Assembly (NCBI GenBank): GCA_963724975.1 | Contig: CAVRXB010000011.1 | Coordinates: 310,001-374,000 of the forward strand | Reading direction: 5' to 3' | Origin: CAIWHR01 sp963724975 | GTDB taxonomy: Bacteria > Pseudomonadota > Gammaproteobacteria > Burkholderiales > Casimicrobiaceae | DNA: 64,000 bases | Part shown: positions 60,762 through 64,000 of the stretch, one piece after another | How the letters are laid out: each line of letters opens with the position of its first letter | How positions within the stretch are numbered: position 1 is the stretch's first letter | Notes under the pieces: model-generated | What the model was told of the DNA's origin: nothing | Databases searched by the model: none | What the model saw: only the letters and a program-made list of their open reading frames with translations | Made by a program: the position numbers and the translations under genes

Positions 60762-61922
60762 ATGGAATCTTCCTTCCTGGGTTACCGCCGCGAGAACGGC
60801 CGCGTCGGCATTCGCAACCACGTGGTCATCCTTCCAGTCGACGACCTGTCGAACGCAGCGTGCGAGGCGGTTGCGAACAACATCAAGGGCACGCTGGCCA
60901 TTCCGCATCCGTACGGGCGACTGCAATTCGGCGCGGACCTCGACCTCCATTTCCGCACGCTGATCGGCACTGGTGCGAATCCGAACGTCGCGGCGGTGGT
61001 GGTGATCGGAATCGAGGACCAATGGACGAAAAAGGTGGCCGACGGCATCGCCGCTACCGGCAAGCCGGTCACAGGATTCGGCATCGAGCTTCACGGCGAC
61101 CATGACACCATTCTGCGCGCTTCGAAGGCGGCGAAGGAGTACTTGCAATGGGCGAGCGAGCTCCAGCGCTCCCCTTGCGACGTCAAAGAGCTGTGGGTCT
61201 CGACCAAATGCGGCGAGTCCGACACGACGTCGGGTTGCGGCGCGAATCCGACAGTGGGTGACGCATTCGACAAGCTCTATGCGGCGGGAGCGACGCTCGT
61301 GTTCGGCGAGACGACCGAACTGACGGGCGGCGAGCAGATCGTCGCAGAGCGCTGCCGTGACGACAAGGTGCGGGCCGATTTCATGCGCGTGTTCGACCGC
61401 TATCAGGACGTCGTCAATCGGCACAAGACGAGCGACCTTTCCGATTCGCAGCCGACCAAAGGGAACATCGCCGGCGGCCTCACGACGATCGAAGAAAAAG
61501 CGCTTGGCAACATCCAGAAGATCGGAAAGAAGTGCGTCGTCGACGGCGTCCTCGACAAGGCCGAAGTGCCGTCCGGACCGGGGCTGTGGTTCATGGACAG
61601 CTCGTCGGCCGCCGCCGAAATGGTGACGCTGTGCGCGGCTGCGGGCTACGTGGTGCATTTCTTTCCCACCGGGCAGGGCAACGTGATCGGCAATCCGATA
61701 CTGCCGGTCATCAAGATCTGCGCCAATCCGCGCACCGTACGCACCATGAGCGAGCACGTCGATGTCGACACGTCGGGCCTCTTGCAGCGCGCGATCACGA
61801 TGAGCGATGCCGGGGACAGGCTCCTTGACATGATGTTCCGCACGGCGAATGGCCGGCTGACGGCTGCCGAGGCCCTCGGACACCGCGAGTTCGTGTTAAC
61901 ACGGCTCTACGAAAGCGCGTAG
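60762..61922 (+). CDS. suyB: UxaA-family large subunit, probable (2R)-sulfolactate sulfo-lyase beta
   Basis: A 386-aa protein. It opens FLGYRRENGRVGIRNHV, has a Cys-rich KCGESDTTSGCGANPTVGDAF and ends TAAEALGHREFVLTRLYESA, as in the D-galactarate/altronate dehydratase large domain. To my knowledge the wording of these blocks (e.g. PHPYGRLQFGADLDLHFRT) is closest to SuyB. Such enzymes are iron-dependent. 170 nt separate it from suyA, longer than usual for partner subunits. The dehydrogenases downstream support a role in sulfolactate use. Confidence 0.78.
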   Translation: MESSFLGYRRENGRVGIRNHVVILPVDDLSNAACEAVANNIKGTLAIPHPYGRLQFGADLDLHFRTLIGTGANPNVAAVVVIGIEDQWTKKVADGIAATGKPVTGFGIELHGDHDTILRASKAAKEYLQWASELQRSPCDVKELWVSTKCGESDTTSGCGANPTVGDAFDKLYAAGATLVFGETTELTGGEQIVAERCRDDKVRADFMRVFDRYQDVVNRHKTSDLSDSQPTKGNIAGGLTTIEEKALGNIQKIGKKCVVDGVLDKAEVPSGPGLWFMDSSSAAAEMVTLCAAAGYVVHFFPTGQGNVIGNPILPVIKICANPRTVRTMSEHVDVDTSGLLQRAITMSDAGDRLLDMMFRTANGRLTAAEALGHREFVLTRLYESA

Positions 61923-61937
61923 CGGCGTACGCGGAAC

Positions 61938-62915
61938 ATGGCGACGCTGCCCGATCTTGCCGCGGTCCGCGCCGCGCACGCGCGGATTCGTCCCCATGTC
62001 CTTCGCACGCCGGTGCTGACTTCGAGCTCGCTCGACGCGGAGATCAGGGCGCAGCTTTTCTTCAAGTGCGAGAATTTTCAGAAAATCGGTGCATTCAAGG
62101 CGCGCGGCGCAGCGAACGCCGTGTTCTCCCTCACCGATGACGACGCAAGACGCGGCGTGATCACGCATTCATCCGGCAACCACGGAGCAGCGCTTGCGTA
62201 CGCGGCAGCGCGGCGCGGCATTCCCGCCTGGATCGTGATGCCGGACAACGCGGCGCAGGTCAAGCTCGATAACGTGCGCCGCCACGGGGGTACGGTTCAT
62301 CTATGCCGCCCCACCATCGCCGCGCGGGAGGCGATGTGCGCCGAAGTTCAGGCGTTAACGGGCGCCACTTTGGTGCATCCGTTCGACGACGAGCGCGTGA
62401 TCGCCGGGCAGGGCACGGCGGCGCTCGAGTTGCTCGATGAAATTCCGGAGCTCGACGCGATCATTGCACCGGTCGGCGGTGGCGGACTGTTGTCGGGCAC
62501 TGCCATCGCGGCGAAAGCACTGCGTCCCGAGATCGAGGCGCATGGCGCGGAACCTGCAAATGCCGATGATGCCGCACGAAGTTTTCGCTCCGGCCGCGTC
62601 GAACCGGTCGCGGCGACGACCACCATCGCCGATGGCTTGCGAACCGCGCTCTCGCCGCGCACGCTGTCTGCTTTGCGCGCGCACGTGACGTCGATCGGCC
62701 TCGCGTCCGAAGCGGGCATCGTCCGGGCGATGCGAATGATGTGGGAGCGACTGAAGATCGTCGTCGAGCCCTCGGGGGCCGTGCCGCTCGCCTGCCTAAT
62801 CGAACGGACGCTCGATCTGCGGGGGCGGCGTGTCGGTATCATTGTCAGTGGCGGCAACGTCGACCTTGATCACCTGCCGTGGCAGCAACAGGACCCAGGG
62901 AAAACGAAACTTTGA
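61938..62915 (+). CDS. PLP-dependent threonine/serine dehydratase-like enzyme
   Basis: A 325-aa fold-type II PLP enzyme. PLP lysine in IGAFKARGAANAVF, substrate/phosphate segment THSSGNHGAALAYAA, and the glycine loop VGGGGLLSG, as in serine racemase, threonine deaminase and hydroxyaspartate dehydratases. No C-terminal ACT domain, so not the isoleucine-regulated form. It starts 15 nt after suyB, inside the presumed sulfolactate operon, where a PLP ammonia-lyase is not an expected part. It may feed an amino-acid substrate into the pathway; the substrate is not known. Confidence 0.83.
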   Translation: MATLPDLAAVRAAHARIRPHVLRTPVLTSSSLDAEIRAQLFFKCENFQKIGAFKARGAANAVFSLTDDDARRGVITHSSGNHGAALAYAAARRGIPAWIVMPDNAAQVKLDNVRRHGGTVHLCRPTIAAREAMCAEVQALTGATLVHPFDDERVIAGQGTAALELLDEIPELDAIIAPVGGGGLLSGTAIAAKALRPEIEAHGAEPANADDAARSFRSGRVEPVAATTTIADGLRTALSPRTLSALRAHVTSIGLASEAGIVRAMRMMWERLKIVVEPSGAVPLACLIERTLDLRGRRVGIIVSGGNVDLDHLPWQQQDPGKTKL

Positions 62916-62976
62916 AGGCCGAGCATTTGCCGACGCCGAGCTACCCGCGCTTTCACCTGGCGTTCGCAACGCAGCC

Positions 62977-63921
62977 GTGAAGCGGAAGGCCCAACGCATT
63001 GTCATCGCCGAATTCATGGATGGCAGCGCGGTCGACGCGCTCGCGGGCGAGCACGACACGCTCTACGATCCCGGACTTGTGGATCGCGCGCCGGCACTCA
63101 TGGCGGCGATCGCCGACGCCGATGCGCTGATCGTCCGCAACCGGACGCAGGTGAATCTTGCGTTGCTCGCGGCAGCGCCGAAGCTCCGCGTTGTCGGACG
63201 TCTCGGCGTTGGCCTCGATAACATCGACGTCGTGGCTTGCGCCAAACGCGGCATCGAAGTGATCCCCGCGACCGGCGCGAACGCGCTCGCTGTAGCGGAA
63301 TACGTGGTCGCTACGGCAATGCTGCTGCTAAGGGGCGCGTACTTGGCGAGCGCGGAAGTCGGTGGCGGCGAATGGCCGCGCACACGGCTATCGAACGGGC
63401 GCGAGATCGCGGGCAAAACGCTCGGCGTCGTCGGCCTAGGCGGCATCGGTCGATTGACCGCGACCCTGGCGCGCGGACTCGGCATGCGGGTTGTCGGCTG
63501 CGATCCCGACCTCCCGCCGTCGTCTGCCGTCTGGGCGGAGGAGGGTGTGGCGTGCGCTGCGCTCGACGCGGTTCTGCGCGATGCCGACGTGGTGACGCTG
63601 CACGTGCCCGCCACACCTCGAACGCGGCATTTGATCGATGCGTCGCGGCTTGCCGCGATGAAGCCGGACGCGGTTCTGATCAACACGTCGCGCGGCGGCG
63701 TGGTCGATGAAGCGGCGCTCGCCTCGGCACTGCGTTCGGGGAAGCTCGCCGGAGCGGCGCTCGACGTTTTCGAGCTTGAACCGCTGCCCGCGGGCTCGCC
63801 ACTCACCGACTGTCCCAATCTCATCCTGACGCCGCATATCGCAGGCGTGACGCGCGAATCGAACGCGCGCGTGTCGACGATGATTGCGACGCGAGTTGCC
63901 GAGTTCCTGGCCGCACGCTGA
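62977..63921 (+). CDS. slcC: D-2-hydroxyacid dehydrogenase family, probable (S)-sulfolactate dehydrogenase
   Basis: A 314-aa NAD-dependent enzyme of the D-3-phosphoglycerate dehydrogenase family. GRLGVGLDNIDV, the NAD site LGVVGLGGIGRLTATLARGLGM, NTSRGGVVDEAAL and the catalytic His in LILTPHIAG are visible; no ACT or regulatory domain, so not a typical SerA. Beside suyAB and a ComC-like gene it fits SlcC, which oxidises (S)-sulfolactate to sulfopyruvate. The GTG at 62977 is the chosen start; its ribosome binding site is weak. Confidence 0.75.
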   Translation: MKRKAQRIVIAEFMDGSAVDALAGEHDTLYDPGLVDRAPALMAAIADADALIVRNRTQVNLALLAAAPKLRVVGRLGVGLDNIDVVACAKRGIEVIPATGANALAVAEYVVATAMLLLRGAYLASAEVGGGEWPRTRLSNGREIAGKTLGVVGLGGIGRLTATLARGLGMRVVGCDPDLPPSSAVWAEEGVACAALDAVLRDADVVTLHVPATPRTRHLIDASRLAAMKPDAVLINTSRGGVVDEAALASALRSGKLAGAALDVFELEPLPAGSPLTDCPNLILTPHIAGVTRESNARVSTMIATRVAEFLAAR

Positions 63922-63930
63922 GGCGCCGAC

Positions 63931-64000
63931 ATGCCTGCCTTTACACTTGCCGATCTCGAAGCTCTCGCTCGCCGGGCGCTCGAGCGCGCGGGTGCCGCTC
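63931..64000 (+). CDS. comC: Malate/L-lactate (Ldh) family oxidoreductase, ComC-like (N-terminal fragment)
   Basis: Only 23 residues remain before the right edge: MPAFTLADLEALARRALERA. This helical opening is that of the LDH2/malate-sulfolactate dehydrogenase family. It starts 9 nt after the slcC-like gene. In the sulfolactate pathway ComC reduces sulfopyruvate to (R)-sulfolactate, the substrate of SuyAB, so its place is as expected. With so little sequence the identity rests largely on context. Confidence 0.5.
   Translation, partial: MPAFTLADLEALARRALERAGAA

Noticed and set aside
62977..63921. Calling the D-2-hydroxyacid dehydrogenase serA of serine synthesis
   Set aside because: It lacks the C-terminal regulatory domain and lies in an operon with UxaA-type and Ldh-type genes, which favours a catabolic hydroxyacid.
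1..64000. CRISPR arrays, insertion sequences, prophage or toxin-antitoxin pairs
   Set aside because: No regularly spaced repeats, transposase, integrase or phage structural genes were seen. RatA has a toxin-like history but stands in its normal smpB/rnfH setting.

Overview
The window is a GC-rich chromosomal segment of a betaproteobacterium, most like Burkholderiales. This rests on gene families and on runs of conserved gene order: tRNA-Val/thrS/infC/rpmI/rplT/pheS/pheT/ihfA/merR/tRNA-Pro; tig/clpP/clpX/lon/hup/tRNA-Val/tRNA-Asp/ppiD; guaB/guaA; and rpsB/tsf/pyrH/frr/uppS/cdsA/dxr/rseP/bamA/skp/lpxD/fabZ/lpxA/lpxB/rnhB. No phage, insertion sequence, CRISPR array or rRNA was seen, and no stretch above 300 bases lacks a gene.

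Layout. 1-8.2 kb (minus strand): edge of a response regulator, tRNA-Pro(GGG), then the translation operon read from tRNA-Val(GAC) to a MerR regulator. 8.3-10.6 kb: a convergent egtB/egtD pair for ergothioneine. 10.7-16.9 kb (minus): a partial type II secretion operon gspG-H-I-J-K-L-M-N ending in an overlapping membrane acyltransferase gene. 16.9-21.6 kb (plus): mltG-tmk-holB-pilZ-tatD-ankyrin. 21.6-23.6 kb: a C40 peptidase and rnfH/ratA divergent from smpB. 23.6-26.6 kb (minus): hpnC-hpnD-hpnE, the three-enzyme route from farnesyl diphosphate to squalene. 26.9-35.5 kb: tRNA-Leu, trigger factor, the ClpXP and Lon proteases, HU, two tRNAs and PpiD. Both clpP and lon are preceded by clear sigma-32-type heat-shock promoters. 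35.6-44.5 kb: DUF4124, guaB, guaA, an orphan ABC solute-binding protein, DUF2087, tadA, an LD-carboxypeptidase, an NRDE protein and ygfZ. 44.7-59.3 kb: the ribosome/nucleotide/envelope supercluster. 59.4-64 kb: an accessory catabolic operon with a divergent GntR/UTRA regulator. Its order is suyA-suyB, a PLP ammonia-lyase-like gene, slcC-like and comC-like, and it most resembles a 3-sulfolactate degradation cluster.

Data quality. Eight genes between 1.3 and 15 kb (pheT, rplT, rpmI, infC, thrS, egtB, gspL, gspK) are broken by single-base indels, nearly all insertions. No coding gene beyond 15 kb is visibly broken. Several are essential and their order is intact, so I treat these as consensus errors of a poorly covered contig region, annotate each gene at full extent and give the approximate indel sites.

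The most informative non-housekeeping part is the sulfolactate-type operon with its divergent promoters and palindromic operator, and in particular the extra PLP enzyme between its sulfo-lyase and dehydrogenase genes. I found no wholly unknown system that the sequence alone would support.
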